Assembly (NCBI RefSeq): GCF_018987265.1
Contig: NZ_CP076854.1
Span: 248,001-312,000 of the forward strand
Source: Rhizobium sp. WYJ-E13
Lineage (GTDB): Bacteria > Pseudomonadota > Alphaproteobacteria > Rhizobiales > Rhizobiaceae
Reading direction: 5' to 3'
Length of the DNA stretch: 64,000 nt
Shown: positions 1-7,961 of the stretch, piece after piece
Layout: every line of letters starts with the position of its first letter
How positions within the stretch are numbered: the first letter of the stretch is position 1
The notes under the pieces: model-generated
What the model was told of the DNA's origin: nothing
Databases searched by the model: none
Seen by the model: only the letters and a program-made list of their open reading frames with translations
Translations under genes and position numbers: made by a program

Positions 1-127
1 ATGCCACGTCGTCGATCAGCTTTTGCATGCCTCCCTGAGCGTCGTAAAGTGGCGATCCGGGCAGGGCGCCGATATGGGCCATGGCGATGACCACCTTCTT
101 GCGCGTCCCGAAGCATTCAAAAACCAT
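1..127 (-). CDS. BtpA/SgcQ family protein, N-terminal part only
   Basis: Read on the minus strand, an ATG at 127 opens a frame that runs off the left edge, giving 42 visible codons. A GGAAGGAC ribosome binding site lies about 8 nt upstream. The visible protein has the segment VVIAMAHIGALPGSPLYD followed by GGMQKLIDD, which matches the start of BtpA/SgcQ-family TIM-barrel proteins. These proteins often sit beside sugar-transport and kinase genes. The gene is divergent from the SDR gene at 370, so the two probably share the intergenic control region. Only the first tenth or so is visible, so the family call rests on one N-terminal motif. Confidence 0.6.
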   Translation of the reverse strand, partial: MVFECFGTRKKVVIAMAHIGALPGSPLYDAQGGMQKLIDDVA

Positions 128-288
128 TGTGCAAGTCCTTCCACGACGTTCTGTTATGCAGGCTCGGCTCGACCGAGCAACGATGATTGAGCTCACGTTT
201 TCCTGTGAACTGCCTTGAGTGATTGCCGAGCGCGTCGGACTCCTGAGGGAACACCATGCGCAAGTCAGCATGACCATACGCATCGAAA

Positions 289-326
289 CGAACTCAATCA
301 AACAAAAAAAACATTTGATGAGTTCG
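289..326. promoter_or_regulatory. Inverted repeat in the divergent BtpA/SDR promoter region
   Basis: Left arm CGAACTCAATCAAA (289-302) and right arm TTTGATGAGTTCG (314-326) are complementary apart from one bulged base, with an A-rich 11-nt spacer. The repeat lies 43 nt before the SDR start and between two divergent genes, which suits a dimeric repressor operator. A transcribed hairpin in the SDR leader is the alternative. No regulator for it is visible in the window. Confidence 0.4.
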
Positions 327-369
327 ATTTTGTTGGATACGTTTTCCGGAAATCGTTCAAGGAGCTGCC

Positions 370-1155
370 ATGAAACCGCCTGTCTTTTCCGAGCTTCAGG
401 GGCGCCGCGCGTTCGTTACGGGCGGTGCAACCGGCATCGGCCTGGCAATCGTCAAGGCGCTTGCCGCCCAGGATGTTGTCGTAGCAATCGCTGACATCAA
501 TCTCGACGCGGCAACCCAGGCGGTTCAGTCGATCGGAAAGGGTGCGGTCGCCGTCGAGGTCGACGTGCGCAAGCGGGCTTCTGTCGAGGCCGCCTTCATG
601 GAGGCGGTAAACGGGATAGGGGGTTGCGATATCGTCATAGCCAATGCCGGCGTTTCCACCATGCAAAAAGCCCTCGAGTTGACCGACGAGGAATGGGACT
701 TCAATTTCGACGTCAACACGCGCGGGATTTTTCTGACGAACCAGATCGCTGGTCGCCATCTGGTCGGGCAGGGCCACGGTTGCATCGTCAATACCGCGTC
801 ACTTGCGGCAAAAGTCGGTGCGCCGCTTCTTGCCCACTATTCTGCCAGCAAGTTTGCCGTTCTTGGTTGGACCCAAGCCCTCGCACGCGAGCTCGCATCT
901 GCAGGTATCAGGGTGAACGCCGTCTGCCCAGGCTTCGTGAAAACCGGTATGCAAAGCCGGGAGATCGAATGGGAGGCGCGCCTTCGCGGCATCTCACCGC
1001 AACAGGTGTTCGACGAATATGTCGGCCAAACACCCCTCGGGCGCATCGAAACAGCCGAGGATGTTGCCGATGTTGTGGTCTTCCTTTGCTCCGACAGCGC
1101 CCGTTTTATGACGGGCCAGGGCGTCAATGTGACTGGTGGCGTCTATATGACTTAA
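370..1155 (+). CDS. SDR-family NAD(P)-dependent oxidoreductase
   Basis: A 261-residue classical short-chain dehydrogenase/reductase. The Rossmann fold starts with TGGATGIG (about residues 17-24), the NNAG-equivalent is IANAG (about 92-96), and the catalytic Ser and YSASK motif lie near residues 142 and 157-161. The acidic residue after beta-2 (IADIN) favours NAD over NADP. Family members oxidise or reduce sugars, polyols and similar alcohols in the cytosol; the substrate cannot be read from the sequence. The start is supported by AAGGAG just upstream. Its divergent neighbour is a BtpA-like gene, which suggests a sugar or polyol catabolic locus extending left of the window. Confidence 0.9.
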   Translation: MKPPVFSELQGRRAFVTGGATGIGLAIVKALAAQDVVVAIADINLDAATQAVQSIGKGAVAVEVDVRKRASVEAAFMEAVNGIGGCDIVIANAGVSTMQKALELTDEEWDFNFDVNTRGIFLTNQIAGRHLVGQGHGCIVNTASLAAKVGAPLLAHYSASKFAVLGWTQALARELASAGIRVNAVCPGFVKTGMQSREIEWEARLRGISPQQVFDEYVGQTPLGRIETAEDVADVVVFLCSDSARFMTGQGVNVTGGVYMT

Positions 1156-1214
1156 CCGAGGTGCTGACACATGTTTTGCGCGTCAACGCCTGATAGCGGG
1201 TGACCCACTGGTGT

Positions 1215-2456
1215 TCACTTTGGTCTGTGAATTCTGGGCTTGCCGTTATCGAAACTCCGGTTGCCGTTCTTCCAGCCGGCAATGACGCGGGCGATCTCGC
1301 GCACTGCGACACGCGGGCCAGGACTGTCGAGCAGCACGATCGTCGCCTCGGCGCCTACTTCTAACCGTCTGACGCTGCCGAGTTGGCGTGCTGCCGCATC
1401 TGTCACCATGCTGAAGACCAGCGCCATGTCCTCGTCTCGCGAGAGCTGGGCGACGTTTGCATAGAGATTGGCCATGCGGATCAACGAGGCATCACCGTAG
1501 GGAGTGAAGGGATTGAGCACGTTGTTGGTCGCAATCGAGGTCGCGACACCGCGGCCTGCCAGCAGGTGAGCGGGTGCGACGCCGCGCGGAACCAGCCGAT
1601 CATGACTGCGTCCGTTCAGGTACAGATCGGTGGATGGCAGGACAGAAAGCGCAATGTCGGCTTCAGCCAGCCGATCAGCAATGGAGACGATCTCTGCCTG
1701 CGACATGGCCGAGAGATTGGTGACGTGGCCGATCGCCACGCGACCCTGCCAACGGTGACGAAGCGTGGCGTCGATCACCGCCGGCAGATCGCTTCGATCG
1801 GGATCAAGGCTGAAATCGAGATGGAAGTCGACCGGCATGTCATGCTTGAGCGCCAAGGCGAAGATCATCTCGATATGCCTGTTGGGATCGGGGTCCGTAT
1901 AGGGACAGCCGCCGACCAGATCCGCGCCATTGGAAAGGGCGGCGTCGAGCATATCCAGTGTCTCCGGCTCATTTGTCAGCCCCTCCTGGGCGAAGGCGCA
2001 GATCTCGATATCGACCGCGAAGGCATAGTCTTCACGGATGCGCTTGATCGCCTCGAAGGAACGGAAGCCGGCGCGAGGATCGATCTCGACAAAGGTGCGC
2101 ATCCGCGTGGTGCCGTGTGAAATCGCCTTCTCAACGACGCGGGCAGACCGGGCATAGACGTCGTCTTCCTCAAAGCCCGCCTTGGCCTTCGCCGTCTCCC
2201 GCACGGCCTCGGCAAGTGTACCTTCGCAAATCGTGCAGCGGTCGAGGATGCAGGCCTTGTCCAGATGGATGTGTGTATCGACAAACCCGCCGAAGGCGAA
2301 CGCTCCCTCGCCGTCGACGCTTTCGATCGCCTCGCACCGGATATCGGATCCGATGTCAGCGATCCGACCCTCTCGCACCGCGATGTCGACGACGGGGCCG
2401 TTCTCCTCGACACGGACATTGCGGATAACGAGATCAAATAATGGGCCAGACGTCAC
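1215..2456 (-). CDS. Cytosine-deaminase-like amidohydrolase family protein
   Basis: A 413-residue member of the COG0402-type metal-dependent amidohydrolases. It has an N-terminal composite beta-sandwich start, the metal-binding DTHIHLDKA motif (His62 and His64), a VDFHLD segment and an IGHVTNLS segment. Where cytosine deaminase has a catalytic Asp (SDN-type motif), this protein reads TNNVLNPFTPYGD, so the Asp is replaced by Asn. It may use a different metal arrangement or substrate. It is the last gene of a minus-strand operon and its ATG overlaps the stop of the upstream GGT-like gene by 4 nt. Likely role: cytosolic hydrolysis of a cyclic amide or deamination in the same pathway as the two upstream enzymes. 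Confidence 0.82.
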   Translation of the reverse strand: MTSGPLFDLVIRNVRVEENGPVVDIAVREGRIADIGSDIRCEAIESVDGEGAFAFGGFVDTHIHLDKACILDRCTICEGTLAEAVRETAKAKAGFEEDDVYARSARVVEKAISHGTTRMRTFVEIDPRAGFRSFEAIKRIREDYAFAVDIEICAFAQEGLTNEPETLDMLDAALSNGADLVGGCPYTDPDPNRHIEMIFALALKHDMPVDFHLDFSLDPDRSDLPAVIDATLRHRWQGRVAIGHVTNLSAMSQAEIVSIADRLAEADIALSVLPSTDLYLNGRSHDRLVPRGVAPAHLLAGRGVATSIATNNVLNPFTPYGDASLIRMANLYANVAQLSRDEDMALVFSMVTDAAARQLGSVRRLEVGAEATIVLLDSPGPRVAVREIARVIAGWKNGNRSFDNGKPRIHRPK

Positions 2457-4027
2457 AGCAGGATCGCGCCTCCGTCGCTGCGTGGGTCATGAGCGCCATC
2501 GGTTGCACCGTCCTGCCCGATGCGGATAACGCCGGCCTGCCCACCGAGGGGGCTGAAACTGTCGATCGTTGAGATCTCGTGGCCCATGGCGGCAAGTGCG
2601 GAGACCGTTTCCAAGCCGACATTTTCCTCGATCTTCAGCGTGTCCCGGCTGTCGGAAAAGGTGCGGCCGAGCAGGAAGCGCGGGCGGGAAAGTGCTGCGG
2701 CTGGATCGAGGCCATGGTCGACCAGCAGGCTGAGGAGCAGCGACAAGGTCTGCGGCTGTCCATCGGCCCCTTGCGTGCCATAGATAAGATGCGGCCGGCC
2801 GTTCTTGAGCGCCAGGCCTGGATTGAGCGTATAGAACGGGCGCTTGCCGGGACGGATGACATTGGGGCTGGTCGGGTCGGTGCTGAAGGCAGCACCCCTG
2901 TTCTGCCAGAGGATGCCTGTATCGCCGACCACGACGCCACTTCCCCAGTCGAAATAGAGGCTTTGCAGCAACGATGCGCAGCGTCCCTTCTCATCGACGG
3001 CGGCAAGTAGGGCTGTGTCGCCGTGCCGATAGGGCTGCGGCCAGGGCAATGCGCGGCTGGAATCGATTGCCGCGGCTTTTGCCTTAAGGCGCACTGGATC
3101 GAGCAGCGCTGGCGAAACATCGGCCGCGTAATGGGGATCGGCGATGGTATGCCGGTCGAGAAAAGCCTGTTTCACAGCCTCGATGAGCCTGTGGTAGAAA
3201 CCTGCGCTATCGGGAGGAAAATCCCTCATCGACAAATGGTTGAGCACGCCCATAATGCCGAGCGTGGTTATGCCCTGGGTCGGGAGAGGCGGCGCGAGCA
3301 GCGTTGTGTCGCGATAGGTCTGCCGGAGCGGAGGCGCGATATCGGTTCGTGTTGCGGCGAGATCGGTGGCCAAAAGCGGCGAACCGGCCTCTGCCAGCCC
3401 AGTGGCGATCTGCCGGGCGAGCGCCCCCTCGTAGAATTCGCGAGCGCCGTGGCGGGCAATGCCATCAAGCGTTCTGCCGATTGCTGGCTGCCGCTGAATG
3501 CCTGATGAGGTGAAAAGGTCCCTGAAGCCCGGCCAGCGCACCAGCTCGCTACGGCGGAATTCGTACCAGAAGGACTGCGACCGGCTGACCTCGAAGCCGT
3601 TTTCCGCAAGGGCGATCGCATCGTCAAGCAGACTCGGCAGACTCTCCGATCCCGCCCATTCCGCGGTGGAATGAGCAAGCACTTTGTCCCAGCTATCCAC
3701 GAGGCAGGCTGTCGTCAGCATGGAGGCGGCTCCGCGTAAGGGGATGTCCCCCTCCGGAATGATACCGCCCGCCTGACCGATGCCGAGGAAGGTCTCCGCC
3801 TTTCCCGTCTCGTCGGCGACCAGCCAGACGGCATCGCCGCCGAGACCGCAGAAATGCGGGTAGGTGACCGCAAGCGCCGCACCTGCGGCAACCAGCGCCT
3901 CGATGGCATTGCCGCCGCGCCGCAACACCTTGGCACCAGCTTCGCTGGCGAGCCAATGCGGCGTCACGATCATGGCGCGGCGGGACGACATGTCAGCTGG
4001 AGTGGTCTGAGTGACGGGAGAGGACAT
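2453..4027 (-). CDS. Gamma-glutamyltransferase family protein
   Basis: A 524-residue Ntn-hydrolase of the GGT family. The early motif RRGGNAIEALVA (about 37-48) and GLGGD (61-65) are typical. The self-processing nucleophile is probably Thr338 in HGDTALLAAVDEKG. The C-terminus ends with the family signature GAHDPRSDGGA. No signal peptide is visible, so it is probably cytosolic, unlike the periplasmic E. coli enzyme. It is translationally coupled at both ends: its ATG shares one base with the upstream amidohydrolase stop, and its stop overlaps the next start by 4 nt. A hydrolase for gamma-glutamyl or related amide bonds fits the neighbouring amidohydrolases. The substrate is unknown. Confidence 0.88.
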   Translation of the reverse strand: MSSPVTQTTPADMSSRRAMIVTPHWLASEAGAKVLRRGGNAIEALVAAGAALAVTYPHFCGLGGDAVWLVADETGKAETFLGIGQAGGIIPEGDIPLRGAASMLTTACLVDSWDKVLAHSTAEWAGSESLPSLLDDAIALAENGFEVSRSQSFWYEFRRSELVRWPGFRDLFTSSGIQRQPAIGRTLDGIARHGAREFYEGALARQIATGLAEAGSPLLATDLAATRTDIAPPLRQTYRDTTLLAPPLPTQGITTLGIMGVLNHLSMRDFPPDSAGFYHRLIEAVKQAFLDRHTIADPHYAADVSPALLDPVRLKAKAAAIDSSRALPWPQPYRHGDTALLAAVDEKGRCASLLQSLYFDWGSGVVVGDTGILWQNRGAAFSTDPTSPNVIRPGKRPFYTLNPGLALKNGRPHLIYGTQGADGQPQTLSLLLSLLVDHGLDPAAALSRPRFLLGRTFSDSRDTLKIEENVGLETVSALAAMGHEISTIDSFSPLGGQAGVIRIGQDGATDGAHDPRSDGGAILL

Positions 4028-5223
4028 CAGCGTATCACCGAGCCGTTTTCGGCGACGAGGCGGCCTTGCTTGAAGACGCGGCGCGGTTTCGGAACTGCGA
4101 CGACGGCCTCCGGTACATGCTCGGCCGTGAGCGTGACGAAATCGGCCTTTGCGCCGACCTCGATCCCGTAGCCTTCCAGCCGCATCGCCTTGGCGCCGCC
4201 TGATGTGACCACGTCGAAAGCGGCGCTGAGTTCCGCATCACTGAAGAAACCGGAACGGTAGGCGATAATCTCTGCCCGGCGCAGCATGTCGCCATCCCCG
4301 AAGGGCCACCAGGAATCGCGGATATTGTCGCTGCCGCTGAAGACATTGACGCCGGCAGCGCGCAGCAGGGTTACAGGAGGAAAATTGTGGTTGCCGGGCG
4401 CGTTGGTCATGATCGAGACGCCGCTTTTGGCGATCAGCATGGCAATCTTCTTTGCGGCTTCCGGCGCGAGATCACCAAGACCATAGGCATGGCTGACGGC
4501 GACATGCCCCTGCATGCCAAGCGCGGTCGTACGAGCACAGATCTCCTCGATCGTCATGGCGCCGAGCGTGCCCGCGTCATGGAGATGGATATCGACGTCG
4601 ACGCCGCGCCTTTCGGCAATGTCGAAGACCACGTCGAGATGGCCCTTGATGTCGCGGTCGAAGGAGAGTGGATCAAGCCCGCCGACGAGATTGGCACCCA
4701 TCGCGATCGCCTCGTCCATCAGCTCCGGTGTACCGGGGCTCTTGAGGATGCCGCTCTGCGGGAAGGCGACGAGCTGGATGTCGATGATATCAGTGTAGTC
4801 CTCGCGAACCTTCAGGATGGTTTCGAGCGACTTCAGGCCGACCGATCCATCGACCATCACGTGGCTGCGCATCTGTAGGGCGCCGTTAGAAATGCAGAGA
4901 TCGAGCTGGTTGCGAGCGCGTTCGTCCATGGGCGCTGCGACCGCCATATTCTCGGCTTGAAAGGCGACGCGCTCATGCACGTCGAAGCCATTGGTGCACG
5001 GTTTGTGCGGGATCCACTTGTCGCCGTAGAAGCTGGTGTCGAGATGGATATGGCCCTCGACGAAGCTCGGCACGAGAAGGGCTCCGTCGATATCAACCAC
5101 GTTTGCCGCGCTGGCGTCTGAGCCCGCCGGTCCTATCGCAGTGATCCGGCCGTCCTGAACCACGATATCGTTCAGAGTGCCGTCGGCGAGCTTTGCGTTG
5201 GCGAAAACTGTTTCCCTGCCCAC
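4027..5223 (-). CDS. Cytosine-deaminase-like amidohydrolase
   Basis: A 398-residue amidohydrolase. A GTG start at 5223 is preferred over the upstream ATG at 5340 because it follows GGAAAGGAACACAA and begins where family homology begins (GRETVFANAKLADG). The metal site looks complete: EGHIHLD, the IHLHDAGT strand, VSHAYG, and FSGSDNIRDSWWPFG with the catalytic Asp. This makes it the more canonical of the two amidohydrolases in the operon. It is the first enzyme gene after a remnant of a possible transporter subunit and the GntR regulator. It probably deaminates or hydrolyses an imported N-heterocycle or amide. The substrate cannot be told from the sequence. Confidence 0.87.
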   Translation of the reverse strand: MGRETVFANAKLADGTLNDIVVQDGRITAIGPAGSDASAANVVDIDGALLVPSFVEGHIHLDTSFYGDKWIPHKPCTNGFDVHERVAFQAENMAVAAPMDERARNQLDLCISNGALQMRSHVMVDGSVGLKSLETILKVREDYTDIIDIQLVAFPQSGILKSPGTPELMDEAIAMGANLVGGLDPLSFDRDIKGHLDVVFDIAERRGVDVDIHLHDAGTLGAMTIEEICARTTALGMQGHVAVSHAYGLGDLAPEAAKKIAMLIAKSGVSIMTNAPGNHNFPPVTLLRAAGVNVFSGSDNIRDSWWPFGDGDMLRRAEIIAYRSGFFSDAELSAAFDVVTSGGAKAMRLEGYGIEVGAKADFVTLTAEHVPEAVVAVPKPRRVFKQGRLVAENGSVIR

Positions 5224-5246
5224 TTGTGTTCCTTTCCCCTCTATTA

Positions 5247-5459
5247 TCAGTCGGCCACCGCCCAGTGCGGGGCCGGCTGTTCTGCAGCGATGGAGGATCG
5301 GTTCTGCGGCAGCATACCCTGCACACCTTCGATCAGCCATGTCATGTCCTTGATGTCGTTCTCAGAGAGCTCCTGATCGGGGGCGACTTTCGCCTTACCG
5401 TTCTGGTCCTTGATCTCACTCGCAAGGGCTTCCGGCGATATTCGGGCGATGACAGCATT
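5247..5459 (-). pseudogene. 3' remnant of a lost gene, possibly a BMP-type substrate-binding protein
   Basis: On the minus strand a frame without a plausible start reads ISPEALASEIKDQNGKAK, then ELSENDIKDMTWLIEGVQG, and stops at 5247, 24 nt before the amidohydrolase start. It looks like a real coding C-terminus: a charged helix, normal rhizobial codon use and a Trp. It resembles the tail of periplasmic basic-membrane-protein (PnrA-like) solute-binding proteins. In-frame stops occur immediately upstream. A second open stretch (about 5500-5640, minus) ends at a stop near 5495. The region 5224-5705 otherwise holds no intact gene. Best reading: a deletion removed a transporter gene, leaving its last 70 codons. 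The family call is tentative. Confidence 0.4.
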
Positions 5460-5677
5460 GCATGCGACATGAGCAGAATCCAGTCTACAGCATCCTGAGT
5501 TTCAGGTATGCAATATGGATGCCAAACTGTATCGCGTGTAGCGTCAGGCAGAGCGCTACGACCTCATTGGCCGGAATCACTTGGGGAAAATTGGAATTAA
5601 AGGCCAGGGAGGCGTCGATCGAATTACCGGCCATCGCGCGGCCACGAGGCGCTATGTCTACATATTTTACACAAATC

Positions 5678-5685
5678 TTGTATAC
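5678..5685. promoter_or_regulatory. TTGTATAC site, candidate GntR operator copy
   Basis: TTGTATAC matches the core found twice in front of the GntR gene (6427-6460). It lies just downstream of the GntR stop codon and upstream of the amidohydrolase operon. It could be the operator for a second promoter serving the enzymes. It is a single short match. Confidence 0.35.
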
Positions 5686-5705
5686 GTGATTGAAAAGCTG
5701 GCAGT

Positions 5706-6404
5706 TCAGCCGGTGACGCGGCTCGAAAAGCGCGACAGGATGGAACCGATGTCCGGCTCTTTTGCAAGATCATCCTCGATCAGTGCGCGGCTTTCGACGG
5801 ATGATAGATGCTCGTCCATCAAGTGCTCCGCGCTGGCCAGATCGCCCTTTTTTAATGCGTTGATGAGGCCGGAATGCTCACTGATTGCACATTCGCTGGA
5901 ATGCGGCCGGCTATACATGGCAAGGATGAGCGAGCAGCGTGAAACAAGTTCGGAGAGATAACGCTCGAGCAGCGCATTACCGGACAATTCGGCGAGCTTC
6001 AGGTGGAACTCGCCCGCCAGCCGAGTTGACAGGCGCACATCGCCTTTGGCATGTGCGGCTTCCTCTTCCTGCACATGTTCCCGCAACAGTTTTTCGATCG
6101 CGGGGCTCCAGCGCTTGATGACAGCCTTCATCACCTCCCGTTCGAGTGCGCGGCGAATGGCAAAGGCATCGCGCGCTTCCTCAAGACTTGGCTGGGCGAC
6201 GGTGGCCGTGCGCTTATGGTAAGTGTCGACCAGTCCCTGCGCCTGCAGCTTGGCAAGTACGGTGCGCACGAGCGTTCGACTCATGGAGAAATGCCGGCCG
6301 ATCTCGTCCTCGGGAAGTTTTGTCCCGGCTTTGAGAGCCTGCTCGATAATGGCCTGTCGCAGTGTGCGGTGGGCGATTTTCACACGATCGGGATTGGATG
6401 GCAT
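5706..6404 (-). CDS. GntR family (FCD-type) transcriptional regulator
   Basis: A 232-residue regulator. The N-terminal winged helix (about residues 8-75) contains LPEDEIGRHFSMSRTLVRTVLAKLQAQGLV. It is followed by an all-helical FCD ligand domain (about 85-220) with the usual Asp/His metal-type positions. FadR-subfamily members bind small organic acids or amides and repress adjacent catabolic operons. The gene is co-directional with and upstream of the two amidohydrolases and the GGT, so it is likely their local regulator. A GTTGTATAC inverted repeat upstream of its start is the candidate autoregulatory operator. Confidence 0.92.
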   Translation of the reverse strand: MPSNPDRVKIAHRTLRQAIIEQALKAGTKLPEDEIGRHFSMSRTLVRTVLAKLQAQGLVDTYHKRTATVAQPSLEEARDAFAIRRALEREVMKAVIKRWSPAIEKLLREHVQEEEAAHAKGDVRLSTRLAGEFHLKLAELSGNALLERYLSELVSRCSLILAMYSRPHSSECAISEHSGLINALKKGDLASAEHLMDEHLSSVESRALIEDDLAKEPDIGSILSRFSSRVTG

Positions 6405-6426
6405 CTGATTCCGTTATGTCATTGCT

Positions 6427-6460
6427 GTTGTATACATTATCGCGACATCACGCATACAAC
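6427..6460. promoter_or_regulatory. GTTGTATAC inverted repeat upstream of the GntR gene
   Basis: GTTGTATAC (6427-6435) and GCATACAAC (6452-6460) form an inverted repeat with 8 of 9 positions matching and a 16-nt spacer, 23-56 nt upstream of the GntR start. FadR-subfamily regulators commonly bind short palindromes with a GTATAC-like core. A third copy lies at 5678-5685. Confidence 0.55.
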
Positions 6461-6620
6461 AAGGCGATACTTGTCCGGCCACATCGCTCTACTTCACCGA
6501 AAGCACCTCGAGAATGGACATGATCGGTTCGAACGGGTCACGATGAACGCCTGCCGCCCACGGCTCTGCAACGCTCCGGTTTCCTGAGCGGCAACAGGCA
6601 TGGATCGATCAATCGCGGCG

Positions 6621-7082
6621 TCATCCCTTTCGGGGGCGGACCTCCATGAACACGTGTGGCGCCCCGGTCTCCGAGGGGATCGCATAGACGTCGTAGGACG
6701 CCCGAGGATCCTCGCCCATTCCGAGCGAGCCGGCCGGCATGCCGGGAACGGCCAGCCCTCGCAGCGAAGGCCGCTCCTGCAGCAGCCGTTTGACGGCCGT
6801 AAGCGGAACGTGGCCCTCCAGATAATAGTCCTCGACGACGGCAGTATGGCATCCCTGCATGTCGGCGGGCACCCCCAGCCGCACCTTGACCGCGGCAAGG
6901 TCGTCCGCGTCGCGGATGTCGACGGAATAGCCCGCGGCGGCCATCGCCTTCGCCCATGCGTGGCAGCAGCCGCAGTTCGGATCCTTGTAGACAGTCATCT
7001 CCGTCGGGACGGTCGCACCAACCCGTCCGGCGAGCAATACCAGGGCGGAACCCGCCATTGCGATGAAGCTTCTCCTGCGCAT
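6621..7082 (-). CDS. DUF411 metal-binding protein
   Basis: A 153-residue exported protein. The ATG at 7082 is preferred over 7115 because GAGGAG sits 8 nt upstream and the protein then begins MRRRSFIAMAGSALVLLAG, a Tat- or Sec-type signal. The mature part is a DUF411 domain with the metal motif DPNCGCCHAWA, a conserved GCHTAVV and a final GAPHVF segment. DUF411 proteins occur in copper, silver and cobalt resistance operons and are thought to bind metal in the periplasm. It is the last gene of a minus-strand copper operon that also encodes CusF-like, cupredoxin, multicopper oxidase and TolC-like proteins. Confidence 0.9.
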   Translation of the reverse strand: MRRRSFIAMAGSALVLLAGRVGATVPTEMTVYKDPNCGCCHAWAKAMAAAGYSVDIRDADDLAAVKVRLGVPADMQGCHTAVVEDYYLEGHVPLTAVKRLLQERPSLRGLAVPGMPAGSLGMGEDPRASYDVYAIPSETGAPHVFMEVRPRKG

Positions 7083-7139
7083 TGTCTTCACTCCTCGATG
7101 GCCGCCGCCCGGCATGATCGGCCGGGCGGCCGCGGGTTG

Positions 7140-7424
7140 CTATTTTACCTCGGTCACGGTCAGCTTGCCATTCACGCGTTCTGCGACGAACGCGACGCTC
7201 GACCCTTCTTTCAGCTTCGCGAGGAGACCCGGATCTTCGACGCGGAACACCATCGTCATGGCGGGCATCTCGAGGTTCTTCAGCTCCTCGTGCTTGATGG
7301 TGACCTTGTTCGCCTTGGCGTCGACCTTGCTGACGATACCCTTGGTGAACTCCTGCGCGAAGGCTCCGAATGCCGCGCTGGTCGTAAGGACGGCTGCGAT
7401 GGCAAGTTTGATGACAGTCTTCAT
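7140..7424 (-). CDS. CusF-like periplasmic copper-binding protein
   Basis: A 94-residue protein with a Sec signal peptide (cleavage near AFA-QEF, about residue 23) and one CusF-type OB-fold domain. The fold is marked by GIVSKVDAKANKVTIKHEEL, then MPAMTMVFRV (the Met pair and nearby His that bind Cu(I)/Ag(I)) and a C-terminal GKLTVTEV strand. In enteric bacteria CusF passes Cu(I) to the CusCBA pump. Here there is no CusA/B, so it may buffer copper or feed the multicopper oxidase. It sits between the cupredoxin and DUF411 genes in one operon. Confidence 0.92.
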   Translation of the reverse strand: MKTVIKLAIAAVLTTSAAFGAFAQEFTKGIVSKVDAKANKVTIKHEELKNLEMPAMTMVFRVEDPGLLAKLKEGSSVAFVAERVNGKLTVTEVK

Positions 7425-7448
7425 GATTTCACGCTCCTTTGCGATGGA

Positions 7449-7928
7449 CTACTTTGTGGCGACGCTGACATCGCCGTGCATGCCGGCTTCGTAGTGACCG
7501 GGGATCAGGCAGGCGAATTTGAACGCGCCGTCGGTGGTGAATTTCCAGACGATCTCGCCGGACTGGCCGACCGGAAGGCGGATGGAGTTGGCGTCTGCAT
7601 GTTCCATTTCGGGGAACTTCTCCATGACCTTCTTGTGCTCCAGGATTTTATCTTCCTGATCGAGCACGAATTCATGGTCGACGGTTCCGGCATTCTTGAT
7701 CGCGATTTTCACCGTCTGCCCCTTGCGGACGTTGAAGACCGCCGGCGTGAACACCATCTTCCCGTCATCGGTTTCCTTCATGGTGACGCGCACCGTCTGT
7801 GTCACCTTGGCTTTGTCGCCGGGTTCCCCGACAGCCATCTTTTCGTCGTGACCGCCGGCATGGTCGCCGGAGGCAAGGGCGGGAGTTGCGAGCGCTGCGA
7901 CAGCCAGTGCCAATATATAGTTCTTCAT
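7449..7928 (-). CDS. Cupredoxin family copper-binding protein
   Basis: A 159-residue exported blue-copper-like protein. It has a signal peptide (MKNYILALAVAALATPALA), then a His/Asp-rich stretch (SGDHAGGHDEK), then a plastocyanin/azurin-type fold. Copper ligands are visible: His in TVDHEFVLD and the Cys-His-Met set in FACLIPGHYEAGMHG near the C-terminus. It probably carries electrons or Cu in the periplasm between copper proteins. Its position between the multicopper oxidase and the CusF-like gene suggests it is the redox or metal partner of the oxidase. Confidence 0.92.
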   Translation of the reverse strand: MKNYILALAVAALATPALASGDHAGGHDEKMAVGEPGDKAKVTQTVRVTMKETDDGKMVFTPAVFNVRKGQTVKIAIKNAGTVDHEFVLDQEDKILEHKKVMEKFPEMEHADANSIRLPVGQSGEIVWKFTTDGAFKFACLIPGHYEAGMHGDVSVATK

Positions 7929-7961
7929 GCATGGATCCTTTTGAGTGTTGGATATCGAGCC

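Noticed and set aside
4027..5340. Longer amidohydrolase start at 5340
   Set aside because: The added residues are not homologous and overlap the remnant frame. The GTG at 5223 has a good ribosome site and starts homology.
6494..6620. Frames at the 3' end of the DUF411 gene
   Set aside because: They are read in the wrong frame across DUF411 and intergenic DNA and show no motifs.
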